In this document: piece by piece, positions 1 to 8,793 of the stretch
Layout: the number at the start of each line of letters is the position of its first letter
Position numbering within the stretch: position 1 is the stretch's first letter
Source: an uncultured Burkholderiales Genera incertae sedis bacterium
GTDB taxonomy: Bacteria > Pseudomonadota > Gammaproteobacteria > Burkholderiales > Eutrophovitaceae
DNA length: 36,764 nt
NCBI GenBank assembly: GCA_905478365.1
Contig: CAJQIK010000150.1
Coordinates: 1-36,764 of the forward strand
Direction of reading: 5' to 3'
Program-made: the position numbers and the translations under genes
The notes under the pieces: model-generated
Seen by the model: the letters and a program-made list of their open reading frames with translations, nothing else
Databases searched by the model: none
What the model was told of the DNA's origin: nothing

Positions 1-573
1 TTATCTTGTTTTGATTGTGAATGAATCAACGGGCAAGCCTGTACCATCGTCAAATTCTGCTGCGGCTTCTATACTTTTTCTTGCGATCGTTTCTGCGCTT
101 ATGTCTTGCGAATCATACGTTGTCCACATAGATCCAAGTGCATAATCACTGCCACTGCCATAGGCATAGAATCGAGAGAATTCTTGAACAGTACGATGGC
201 CAGAAACTCCAAATATTCCATATGGATTAGCGATGAGCACATCCATTCTGGAAGATTCAATTGCATCTTCTTTGTCTTCCTCAGGCATAAGAAAGTACTT
301 CTCTTTAAGCTTTAAATGTAATTGGTTCCAAGTCCGAAAAATATCATCAACCGATTGAAGCGATATCAATTGTGCATTATCAACAAAGTATTCTTTCAAA
401 ATCATCTTGAATGTTGCGTTACCGGTCACCGCGATAAAGTTGTCGTCGATCCGGATAATTTTTTCAGAATTTAGTATGTATTTTGCGCTTTCCTTCCCTG
501 AGCCCCATTTGGTTAGCGTGTCCGCTGCAATCGCGGTTTGCCCAGCTTTTCTAACGACGGAAATCGTAGTCAT
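1..573 (-). CDS. Proteasome/HslV-like Ntn-hydrolase (candidate BPH, beta-proteobacteria proteasome homolog)
   Basis: [20 protein letters not shown]-terminus resembles HslV (TTIVSVRR..IAGD); candidate Thr1, Asp17, a Lys aligned with Lys33 (..NSEKI), and a GSG motif (YGSGSDYA). ATGA overlap with argG at 570-573. Confidence 0.8.
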   Translation of the reverse strand: MTTISVVRKAGQTAIAADTLTKWGSGKESAKYILNSEKIIRIDDNFIAVTGNATFKMILKEYFVDNAQLISLQSVDDIFRTWNQLHLKLKEKYFLMPEEDKEDAIESSRMDVLIANPYGIFGVSGHRTVQEFSRFYAYGSGSDYALGSMWTTYDSQDISAETIARKSIEAAAEFDDGTGLPVDSFTIKTR

Positions 574-1805
574 CGCTTTTTAGTTTTAATTTTAGAGGTT
601 TGTTTTGCGTTCATCCTCAGTCGCAGGGCATTTAACTTTATAAATCCTTCTGCATCTGCCTGATTGTATGCCCCTTTATCGTCCTCGAAGCTAGCAATGC
701 GGCCGTCGAATAACGAGTGGCGAACCGACTTTCGTCCCAAAATTTGGACGTTTCCTTTATACAGCTTTAATTCCACTGAACCATTTACTGGAGTCTGGGA
801 ATCATCTATAAGATTTTGAATTAAGACTCTTTCTGGGCTGAACCAATATCCGTTGTAGATTAACCTGGCGTATCGGGGCATCAGGTCGTCTTTAAGCGCT
901 AACACTTCTCGGTCAACAGTAATGGATTCCATAGCGCGGTGGGCCTTGAGCATGATGGTGCCTCCGGGTGTCTCGTAACAGCCTCTTGACTTCATACCCA
1001 CATATCGATTTTCGACCAAATCTAAACGGCCAATACCGTGTTTCCCACCCAATCTATTTAATTCACTCAATACTTTCGCCGGCGATAGTTTCTTACCGTT
1101 AATCGCAACAATATCTCCACGTTTATATGTTAATTGGATAGCTTCTCCTCGGCTAGGTGCTTTTTCCGGAGACACTGTCATCCGCCACATACTGTCTTCT
1201 GGAGATACGTTTGGATCTTCGAGAACTCCACCTTCATATGAGACGTGTAGTAGATTGGCATCCATTGAGTAGGGTGCAGCTCCTTTTTTCTTTTTGAAGT
1301 CAACCGGAATACCATGTTTTTCTGCATAGGCAATTAATTTTTCCCGGGATAGCAGATCCCAATCACGCCAAGGCGCGATCACTTTGACATCTGGCATTAG
1401 CGCATAGGCGCCCAACTCAAACCTTACTTGATCATTTCCTTTGCCTGTGGCGCCGTGAGATATCGCATCAGCTCCTGTTTTTCTCGCGATTTCTATCAAT
1501 CGTTTTGCTATTAAAGGCCGTGCAATTGACGTGCCTAAGAGGTACTCACCTTCATACACCGTATTTGCTCTAAACATTGGGAAGACGTAATCACGAACAA
1601 ATTCTTCCTTTAAATCCTCGATGAAGATTTGCTTGACCCCAGCTGCTTTAGCTTTTTTTCGTGCTGGTTCAACCTCTTCTTTTTGTCCGAGATCAGCAGT
1701 AAATGTAACAACTTCGCATTCATAGGTTTCTTGTAGCCACTTTAAAATGACTGACGTATCCAAACCCCCTGAGTAAGCTAAGACAACTTTTTTTACTTTT
1801 TTCAT
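570..1805 (-). CDS. argG: Argininosuccinate synthase
   Basis: [21 protein letters not shown]-loop, [16 protein letters not shown] motifs; 411 aa with a Lys-rich C-terminal tail. Confidence 0.97.
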   Translation of the reverse strand: MKKVKKVVLAYSGGLDTSVILKWLQETYECEVVTFTADLGQKEEVEPARKKAKAAGVKQIFIEDLKEEFVRDYVFPMFRANTVYEGEYLLGTSIARPLIAKRLIEIARKTGADAISHGATGKGNDQVRFELGAYALMPDVKVIAPWRDWDLLSREKLIAYAEKHGIPVDFKKKKGAAPYSMDANLLHVSYEGGVLEDPNVSPEDSMWRMTVSPEKAPSRGEAIQLTYKRGDIVAINGKKLSPAKVLSELNRLGGKHGIGRLDLVENRYVGMKSRGCYETPGGTIMLKAHRAMESITVDREVLALKDDLMPRYARLIYNGYWFSPERVLIQNLIDDSQTPVNGSVELKLYKGNVQILGRKSVRHSLFDGRIASFEDDKGAYNQADAEGFIKLNALRLRMNAKQTSKIKTKKR

Positions 1806-1829
1806 ACGTAATTTTCGTTCTTTAGTAGT

Positions 1830-2351
1830 TTAAATTCTTCTGCCATCCGGCTCATCCAGAGGTTCTCCGTTCCGCCACTCGCCCTCGAAAATTTCACCAT
1901 TGGCGGACCTAAATCTTCCCCAGCCATGAGCACGACCATTCAGCCATTCTCCATCATAAGCACTGCCGTCCGGATTAAGTTGAACGCCTCGACCATTCTG
2001 TCTACTGCGAACCCATTCCCCATCGTATTGAGTGCCATCGTAGGAGGTATACACGCCATTACCTTCCGCCCAACCGCTTACAAGGTTACCAACGTAATGC
2101 TCTTTCAACTCGCCGTTTATAAACCATTTTAGTGTTCCTTTTCCATCCGCAAACCCTTTGAGGCAAGCACCATCCCAACTAATTGACTCACCATTTTGAG
2201 GCATCGGATTGTAGACTTTGCATCCATTTTCATCAGCAATAGTTGTCGTATCGTGATCGTTAACGTGTATGAGTTTAACGTCGTGGTGATGGGCAAAAGC
2301 GGTGGACGTACTAAAGACTAATATTGCGAAGTAAATAAAACGTTTGAGCAT
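1830..2351 (-). CDS. Exported MORN-repeat protein
   Basis: N-terminal signal peptide (MLKRFIYFAILVFSTSTAFA) followed by repeated YxGxWxxGxxxGxGxx units (YDGEW.., YDGEWLNGRAHGWGRF, FEGEWRNGE). SD-like gaaggag upstream. Confidence 0.8.
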   Translation of the reverse strand: MLKRFIYFAILVFSTSTAFAHHHDVKLIHVNDHDTTTIADENGCKVYNPMPQNGESISWDGACLKGFADGKGTLKWFINGELKEHYVGNLVSGWAEGNGVYTSYDGTQYDGEWVRSRQNGRGVQLNPDGSAYDGEWLNGRAHGWGRFRSANGEIFEGEWRNGEPLDEPDGRRI

Positions 2352-2456
2352 ACTGAAGTTTCTCCTTCATCAATTAATGAGATAGTTAATATCTCACATG
2401 TTAAGAGGTGCGGATGATTAACGCTGCGTAAACCGCATAATTGGCATCATTTAGTG

Positions 2457-3368
2457 CTAACTTTTGGATGGTCCCAATAATAATGTTTCCATTAATGCTT
2501 TTTGAACATGTAAACGATTTTCCGCTTCATCCCAGACAACACTTTGATCTCCGTCTATTACCTCTGAGGTTACCTCCTCCTCTCTGTGAGCAGGGAGACA
2601 ATGCATGAAGATTGCATTTTTTGCGGCTTGTGCCATCAAGGCCTTATTTACTTGCCACTTTTGAAAGGCTAACTTCCTAAGTTTTGTCTCTTCCTCGAAA
2701 CCCATACTTGCCCAAACGTCTGTTGTGACTAAATCTGCATTACGAACAGCGGCGTCAGGAGTCGGAAAGAACTTCGTGCAACCCGATTCGCTGAGGTTTG
2801 TTGGCTCGTACCCTGGTGGTGATGAGATGTTGAGGTTGAATTCAAGAATCTCGGCAGCCTCGATCCAACTATTGCACATATTATTAGAATCGCCAATCCA
2901 AGCTACTGTCGCGTCGCGTATGGATCCTTTTTTCTCGATAAACGTGAATACGTCTGCAAGGACTTGGCATGGATGATGTTGGTCAGTTAAGCCGTTGATA
3001 ACAGGAACGGAGCTGTTGTTCGCAAATGTTTCAATCATCTCTTGTTCAAATGTCCTAATCATGACCAAATCACACATTCGAGAAATAACGCGAGCAGAAT
3101 CTGCAACTGGTTCACCTCGACCGAGTTGTGAGTCTTTTGTATTTAGGTAGACTGAGCTTCCTCCTAGTTGACTCATGCCAAGTTCAAATGACAGACGGGT
3201 TCTAGTGCTACTCTTTTCAAAGACCATGACTAGAGTCCTGTCTTCAAGTGTGTGGTGTCGTTCAAAGGCTTTATATTTCTTTTTGATCTCGCTCGTTAAC
3301 TTAAATAGCGAGTCCAGTTCTTCGCGAGTGAGATCGCTAAACCGTAGAAAATGCTTTACGTCTTTCAT
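2457..3368 (-). CDS. argF: Ornithine carbamoyltransferase
   Basis: FEKSSTRTRLSFE, DQHHPCQVLAD and FMHCLPAHR motifs. Confidence 0.97.
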   Translation of the reverse strand: MKDVKHFLRFSDLTREELDSLFKLTSEIKKKYKAFERHHTLEDRTLVMVFEKSSTRTRLSFELGMSQLGGSSVYLNTKDSQLGRGEPVADSARVISRMCDLVMIRTFEQEMIETFANNSSVPVINGLTDQHHPCQVLADVFTFIEKKGSIRDATVAWIGDSNNMCNSWIEAAEILEFNLNISSPPGYEPTNLSESGCTKFFPTPDAAVRNADLVTTDVWASMGFEEETKLRKLAFQKWQVNKALMAQAAKNAIFMHCLPAHREEEVTSEVIDGDQSVVWDEAENRLHVQKALMETLLLGPSKS

Positions 3369-4543
3369 TTCGATTCTTCGAGAAATTTGTTAATCACTGT
3401 GGTCAGCCTAACTATTAGAAACTTGATTTGCTCGTCATCCAAAATTAATGGAGGTAATAGTCTGATGACGCTATCAGCGGTAACATTGAGTAGTAATCCC
3501 GCTTCAAGTGCATGATCAACGATACTTACACATGGTCTATCCAGCTCAATACCAATCATGAGACCTTTGTTTCGTATATCAACGATAGAGGCCTCGTCAC
3601 TAAAGTTAGTCCTTAGGCCTTGAGCAATTGCATTACCGATAAATGTTGCTCTATCAATTAGTGAGTCTGATTCGATAGCATTTATTGTGGCCAAGGAAGC
3701 GCGACTCACGAGAGGGTTACCGCCAAATGTGGAGCCATGAGTTCCTGGGGCCAAGATTTCTGCCGCTTTATCTCGGGCGAGGCAAGCGCCGATGGGCACG
3801 CCATTACCCAATCCTTTCGCTAATGTCATGACATCAGGAGCAATGCCGTTGTGTTGGTGAGCAAACCACGCACCCGTCCGACCCATACCGGTTTGAACTT
3901 CATCAACCATTAGGAGCCAGTCTTGTTTATCTGTGATTGTTCTGAGGTTGTTTAAGTATTCAGGATGAGGAATCTGTATCCCACCTTCGCCTTGAATAGG
4001 TTCGACAAAAATAGCAACTACATTTTTGTTGTTCAAAGCCACTTGGTTTATCGCTTCAACATCGCCGTACGGTACCCTTGCAAACCCTGATAGAAGGGGC
4101 TCAAATCCAGCTTGTACTTTACGATTTCCCGTTGCGGACAAGGTTGCCATTGTTCTGCCATGGAAAGATTGTTCGGCAACGATGATGACGGGTGTCTCTA
4201 TACCTTTATTGTGCCCGAAAAGTCTGGCTAGCTTTATAGCTGCTTCGTTTGCTTCGGCTCCTGAATTCGAGAAGAAAACAGTTTCCATGTTGGATAGTGA
4301 GCATAGTTTCGTCGCCAGAGCCTCTTGTTCCGGAATTTGATATAAATTTGAGCAGTGAATGAGCGCGCCGGCTTGTTCTTGAATCGCTTTTGTGATTTTA
4401 GGGTGATTGTGACCCAGCCCAGTCACTGCAATCCCACAAAGCGCATCGAGATAGCGTTTGCCGGAGGTATCATAGATCCAAGCTCCATCGCCATGGGTAA
4501 ATGCGATCGATTTTCTCCCATATGTCTTCATGACGTGGCGCAT
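3365..4543 (-). CDS. argD: Acetylornithine/succinyldiaminopimelate aminotransferase
   Basis: Class-III PLP aminotransferase: FFSNSGAEANEAAIKLAR, VDEVQTGMGRTG, TLAKGLGNGVPIGA; ATGA overlap with argF. Confidence 0.95.
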   Translation of the reverse strand: MRHVMKTYGRKSIAFTHGDGAWIYDTSGKRYLDALCGIAVTGLGHNHPKITKAIQEQAGALIHCSNLYQIPEQEALATKLCSLSNMETVFFSNSGAEANEAAIKLARLFGHNKGIETPVIIVAEQSFHGRTMATLSATGNRKVQAGFEPLLSGFARVPYGDVEAINQVALNNKNVVAIFVEPIQGEGGIQIPHPEYLNNLRTITDKQDWLLMVDEVQTGMGRTGAWFAHQHNGIAPDVMTLAKGLGNGVPIGACLARDKAAEILAPGTHGSTFGGNPLVSRASLATINAIESDSLIDRATFIGNAIAQGLRTNFSDEASIVDIRNKGLMIGIELDRPCVSIVDHALEAGLLLNVTADSVIRLLPPLILDDEQIKFLIVRLTTVINKFLEESK

Positions 4544-4628
4544 AATAACTCCCTAACTAACTCCTTAATTTCTTTGGCGTGTTTCGTATTACTCTTAATG
4601 CTATGAGAACAGCATACCCTTAAATGAA

Positions 4629-4654
4629 AAACCCGCAGGACCAGCTGCGGGTTT
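4629..4654 (-). terminator. Rho-independent terminator downstream of rpsT
   Basis: Perfect 10-bp inverted repeat AAACCCGCAG / CTGCGGGTTT with 6-nt loop; on the minus strand it is followed by TTTTTCATTTA. Confidence 0.85.
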
Positions 4655-4679
4655 ATAAAAACTTTGAGCAGCTGATGAT

Positions 4680-4943
4680 TCAGCCCATGCTTTTAATCGC
4701 ACGAGAAAGTTTACTTTTTTGACGTGCTGCTGTGTTTTTGTGAATAATTTTTTTATCCGCAATTGAGTCAATCCTGCTCTGGGCACTTGTGTATGTTGTG
4801 GTCGCTACATCTTTGTCCCCGGCATCTATTGCTTTGCGTACCTTCTTGATCATGGTACGGAGTTCCGATCTTAAGGATGCATTATGCGAATTACGCTTCT
4901 CGGTTTGACGAGCTCTCTTCTTGGCTGATGCAATGTTTGGCAT
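4680..4943 (-). CDS. rpsT: 30S ribosomal protein S20
   Basis: [26 protein letters not shown]...; start reassigned to the internal Met at 4943 (the ORF track starts at 4988). Confidence 0.96.
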   Translation of the reverse strand: MPNIASAKKRARQTEKRNSHNASLRSELRTMIKKVRKAIDAGDKDVATTTYTSAQSRIDSIADKKIIHKNTAARQKSKLSRAIKSMG

Positions 4944-5124
4944 GTTATTCTTGTAATCCCGCTTAGCGGCTATATGAAAAGCCGACAATTATAACGTTGG
5001 AGCTTAGCTAAGGCAACATAACTGGAATTATTATACGATTGCTGAGGAAAAGCTGATATGGTGAAACGAGCAGGTCTAATTCGCCTTACAAATAGCATTT
5101 TTAATGTAAAAAATATTTAAAATC

Positions 5125-6672
5125 ATGGGTTTATTTAAGTCCCTATCTGTCGTCAGTTTTTTTACACTAGTATCCCGGCTGCTAGGTTTAGTTAGGGAAA
5201 TGGTTATTGCTGCAAAATTTGGCGCTAGTGCGTCTACAGATGCGCTCTTCGTCGCTTTTCGCATACCAAACTTGCTGCGGCGGTTGTTTGCCGAAGGTGC
5301 CTTTGCTCAGGCATTTGTCCCAATATTGGCAGAGTACAGACGTACAGAAGGAGACGAGAGAGCCAAGCTACTCATCGCACATGTCGCCAGTTTGCTCTCG
5401 CTACTACTACTCATTATTTCCATTCTGGGAGTTCTTTTCGCTCCCTATTTGGTGTACCTCATTGCAACGGGATTCAATGATTCATCTGGTCAGGCTGAGC
5501 TTACCGCCAGTTTGATGCAGCTCACCTTTCCTTATTTGTTGTTTATCTCTTTGACGAGTCTTTTTGCCTCGGTGCTTAATACGTGGGGTCGATTTGCGGT
5601 GCCAGCTTTCACTCCAGCATTATTAAATATTAGTTTTATTCTGTCAGCGCTCTACCTGACACCATACTTTGACCCACCAATTATGGCTTTAGGTTTGGCA
5701 ATATTTTTGGGTGGTATCGCACAACTCGCGTTTCAGATCCCATTTTTGTTGCGGCTTAAGCTGTGGCCAAAATTGAAATGGAAGCCCAATGACCCAGGTG
5801 TACTTCAAATTTTAAAAAAAATGGCTCCTGCCGTTATCGGTGTATCCGCCGCGCAAATATCTTTGGTTATCAACACAAATATTGCTTCAAGAATGCAAAC
5901 AGGGAGCGTGAGTTGGTTGACCTTCGCAGATAGATTGATGGAGTTGCCCGTTGGTCTTCTCGGGGTTGCAATGGGCACTGTAATTCTTCCGGCGTTATCG
6001 GTTTCGGTCGCCGATAAAAAGGCTGAAGAATATCAAGCAACTCTTCAATGGGGCCTAATTCTTATGTTGGTTATCTCAATTCCAAGTGTCGCCGGATTAA
6101 TCGCTCTATCAAAACCTATTCTAATAACATTGTTTATGCGAGACCAGTTTTCAATTGAGGACGTATCGATGACTCAAGTCGCTTTTTGGGGATATGGTGT
6201 TGGTTTAGTTCCTATCGTGATGATCAAACTTTTTGCCCCGGTTTTTTATGCAAACAAGGACACGCAGACGCCTGTGCGAATCGCCATAAAGGCAGTGATT
6301 GTCACTCAGCTTCTTAATGTTATTTTTTGGATGTTGATGCCTAATCACATTAAGCATGCCGGTTTGGCTTTAGCTATTTCTGGGGGTGCTTGGTTGAACG
6401 CTATCATGCTAGTTGTCGAGCTTCGTCGAAAGGGACTGTTTGTATTGACGAATAAGTGGGTTCTGGTCTGCAGAGATTGTGTCATTGCTACTGCAATAAT
6501 GACGTTGGTCGTTAGTTTTGTGGCGACAAAAATTGACTGGTTAACTCATGATTCGTGGGAGCGTGCGGGCCTGCTCTTTAGTGTGATATTAGTTGGTTTT
6601 GGGATTTATGTAATCGGGCTGAAAGTTCTTGGGCGTAGATTAAAAGATCTTCTCGCGCCTAGTGAAAACTAG
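5125..6672 (+). CDS. murJ: Lipid II flippase MurJ (MviN)
   Basis: TLVSRLLGLVREMVIAAKFGASASTDALFVAFRIPNLLRRLFAEGAFAQAFVPI, multi-pass, 515 aa. Confidence 0.95.
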   Translation: MGLFKSLSVVSFFTLVSRLLGLVREMVIAAKFGASASTDALFVAFRIPNLLRRLFAEGAFAQAFVPILAEYRRTEGDERAKLLIAHVASLLSLLLLIISILGVLFAPYLVYLIATGFNDSSGQAELTASLMQLTFPYLLFISLTSLFASVLNTWGRFAVPAFTPALLNISFILSALYLTPYFDPPIMALGLAIFLGGIAQLAFQIPFLLRLKLWPKLKWKPNDPGVLQILKKMAPAVIGVSAAQISLVINTNIASRMQTGSVSWLTFADRLMELPVGLLGVAMGTVILPALSVSVADKKAEEYQATLQWGLILMLVISIPSVAGLIALSKPILITLFMRDQFSIEDVSMTQVAFWGYGVGLVPIVMIKLFAPVFYANKDTQTPVRIAIKAVIVTQLLNVIFWMLMPNHIKHAGLALAISGGAWLNAIMLVVELRRKGLFVLTNKWVLVCRDCVIATAIMTLVVSFVATKIDWLTHDSWERAGLLFSVILVGFGIYVIGLKVLGRRLKDLLAPSEN

Positions 6673-6678
6673 TTTTAA

Positions 6679-7608
6679 TTAATTACCCTGTTTATTGACG
6701 ATTGAATCTATGGATTCCCTATTTAAGTGCGGCGCAAACATTGAGATGAAATCATAGACAAATCCGCGCATATATGAGTTTTTGCGGATACCGATCCCTG
6801 TTGTGCTCGATTCAAATAGATGGCTGGCGTCCATAGCCCTTATCTTGGTATCTCGTGCCGGGTCATAGGCCATCATAGATACAATGCCGATACCGAATCC
6901 AAGTTCGACATAGGTTTTGATGATATCTGCATCGATGGCTGTTAAAACGACATCAGGTTTTAACCCATGAGCTTCAAATGTTTGTTTAATAACGGGACGA
7001 CCGGTGAACGTAAAATCATAGGTGATGATTGGGTATTCACAGATTTCTTCCAAGGAGAGTGCCTTTGATTTAAGGAGAGGGTGTTTTGGAGGCGTTAAAA
7101 CACATCGATTCCATTGATAGCAAGGTAACATGGCGAGCTCGCTGGTTAAGGACGTAGCCTCGGTCGCTATGGCAAGATCAGCCTCACCCGAGCAAGCCAT
7201 TTCAACAATATGGGCGGGACTTCCTTGATAAACGGACAATCGTACTTCAGGATATTTTTCTCTAAATTGCTTAATGACAGGGGGAAGCGCATAACGCGCC
7301 TGCGTGTGTGTTGTCGCGATTGTTAAGTTTCCCAGCGTTTTGTTTGAGTATTCGCTTCCAATTGATTTGAGATTATTTAAATCACTGAGTGCTGCTTGAG
7401 ATTTGTTAATTATTTCTTTTCCCGGCTCCGTTATTCCAACAAAGCGTTTACCTCGTCTAATAAAAATATCGACACCAAGTTCTTCCTCCAGTGCCTTAAT
7501 TTGTTTGCTGATTCCGGGCTGAGATGTGAATAGCTCGTTGGCTGCCTTGGTTAAGTTGAGATTATGTTTGGCGACTTCGCAGATAAATCTGAGTTGTTGT
7601 AGTTTCAT
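6679..7608 (-). CDS. cysB: LysR-family regulator, CysB-like
   Basis: MKLQQLRFICEVAKHNLNLTKAANELFTSQPGISKQIKALEEELG is a typical CysB/Cbl N-terminus; ATTHTQARYALP and TYDFTFTGR motifs. Confidence 0.88.
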   Translation of the reverse strand: MKLQQLRFICEVAKHNLNLTKAANELFTSQPGISKQIKALEEELGVDIFIRRGKRFVGITEPGKEIINKSQAALSDLNNLKSIGSEYSNKTLGNLTIATTHTQARYALPPVIKQFREKYPEVRLSVYQGSPAHIVEMACSGEADLAIATEATSLTSELAMLPCYQWNRCVLTPPKHPLLKSKALSLEEICEYPIITYDFTFTGRPVIKQTFEAHGLKPDVVLTAIDADIIKTYVELGFGIGIVSMMAYDPARDTKIRAMDASHLFESSTTGIGIRKNSYMRGFVYDFISMFAPHLNRESIDSIVNKQGN

Positions 7609-7791
7609 GGCTTGTTCGATTCAATTCGTAAGCGATGCACTTTTTTCATTTGTCAGCATTTAATTAACAGAATTTGATTCTATCCACTTTTCTCATTCGA
7701 GGATACTAGTTGAGTCTGCGTCCTGACTATAGAGTGCTCTAAAAGGAGTTAGAATTACGCCTTACTTACCTTTTAAAGACTGAACCGTGAA

Positions 7792-8724
7792 ATGCGTTTG
7801 TTAGAGCTAAACAATTCGGGGACTAAAAGTGCGCGAGCTCTGACCATAGGAAACTTTGACGGAGTTCATCTTGGGCACCGTGCAATACTAGATCGTCTGG
7901 TATCGGTTGCGCTCAAAAAAAATCTAATTCCTTCCGTATTAACTTTTCAACCACACCCAGCAGAGTTTTTTGCGCGAGAGAAAGCTCCAGTGAGACTGTA
8001 CGGCAATCGAGAGAAGCTGAATTCATTTTCTGAGGCTGGTGTTGCGCAGGCCATATTACTTCCCTTCAATAGGAAATACTCGAAGATGTTACCCGAGCAG
8101 TTTATTCGCGACATACTGGTATCAAGATTATCGGTGAAGTGGTTGTTAGTCGGCGATGACTTTAGATTTGGTATGGATAGGCGGGGCGACTATGACATGC
8201 TGCGTGTAAAGGGGGTTGAATTTGGTTTTGAGGTCGAAGCGAACAGCAGCGTTAAGGTTGGTCAAGTGCGAGTATCGAGTACTGCTGTACGAGAGGCTTT
8301 ATCGAAGGGAGATCTCGAATTTGCGGAACAACTATTAGGCAAGCGTTACAATGTCTGTGGAAGAGTAATTCACGGTGACCAGATTGGAAGGACTCTTGGA
8401 TATCCGACAGCAAATATCCATTTTACAAGAGACTTGTTCCCGCTAAATGGAATTTTCATGGCGTTCATTGATGGGCCTGCATTCACACAAAAGCCAGCAT
8501 TGGTGAGCGTTGGTAAGAGACCGACAGTGACAAATAATGGGATTGTTTGCGTGGAGGTAAATATTTTAGATTTTTCTGGAGATTTATATGGCGAAAAACT
8601 CAACGTTCAGTTTGTTCGTAAGATACGTGATCAAGAGGCTTTTGCTAGTAAAGATGAATTGATAGTGGCAATGAAGCAAGATGAAAGAATCTCCCGAAAA
8701 TTTTTTAAAGTAAATAGCGGTTAA
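7792..8724 (+). CDS. ribF: Bifunctional riboflavin kinase/FAD synthetase
   Basis: TIGNFDGVHLGHRAIL, SSTAVREAL, GRTLGYPTANI motifs. Confidence 0.96.
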   Translation: MRLLELNNSGTKSARALTIGNFDGVHLGHRAILDRLVSVALKKNLIPSVLTFQPHPAEFFAREKAPVRLYGNREKLNSFSEAGVAQAILLPFNRKYSKMLPEQFIRDILVSRLSVKWLLVGDDFRFGMDRRGDYDMLRVKGVEFGFEVEANSSVKVGQVRVSSTAVREALSKGDLEFAEQLLGKRYNVCGRVIHGDQIGRTLGYPTANIHFTRDLFPLNGIFMAFIDGPAFTQKPALVSVGKRPTVTNNGIVCVEVNILDFSGDLYGEKLNVQFVRKIRDQEAFASKDELIVAMKQDERISRKFFKVNSG

Positions 8725-8793
8725 AAATGGGTGGCTTATAAGATAGGCATTGCCCTTGACGTTTTGAATTTTTACAGATGGTTATTGAAATAA

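Noticed and set aside
4601-4786. 61-aa minus-strand ORF overlapping the rpsT 3' end
   Set aside because: It spans the rpsT terminator and overlaps rpsT out of frame.
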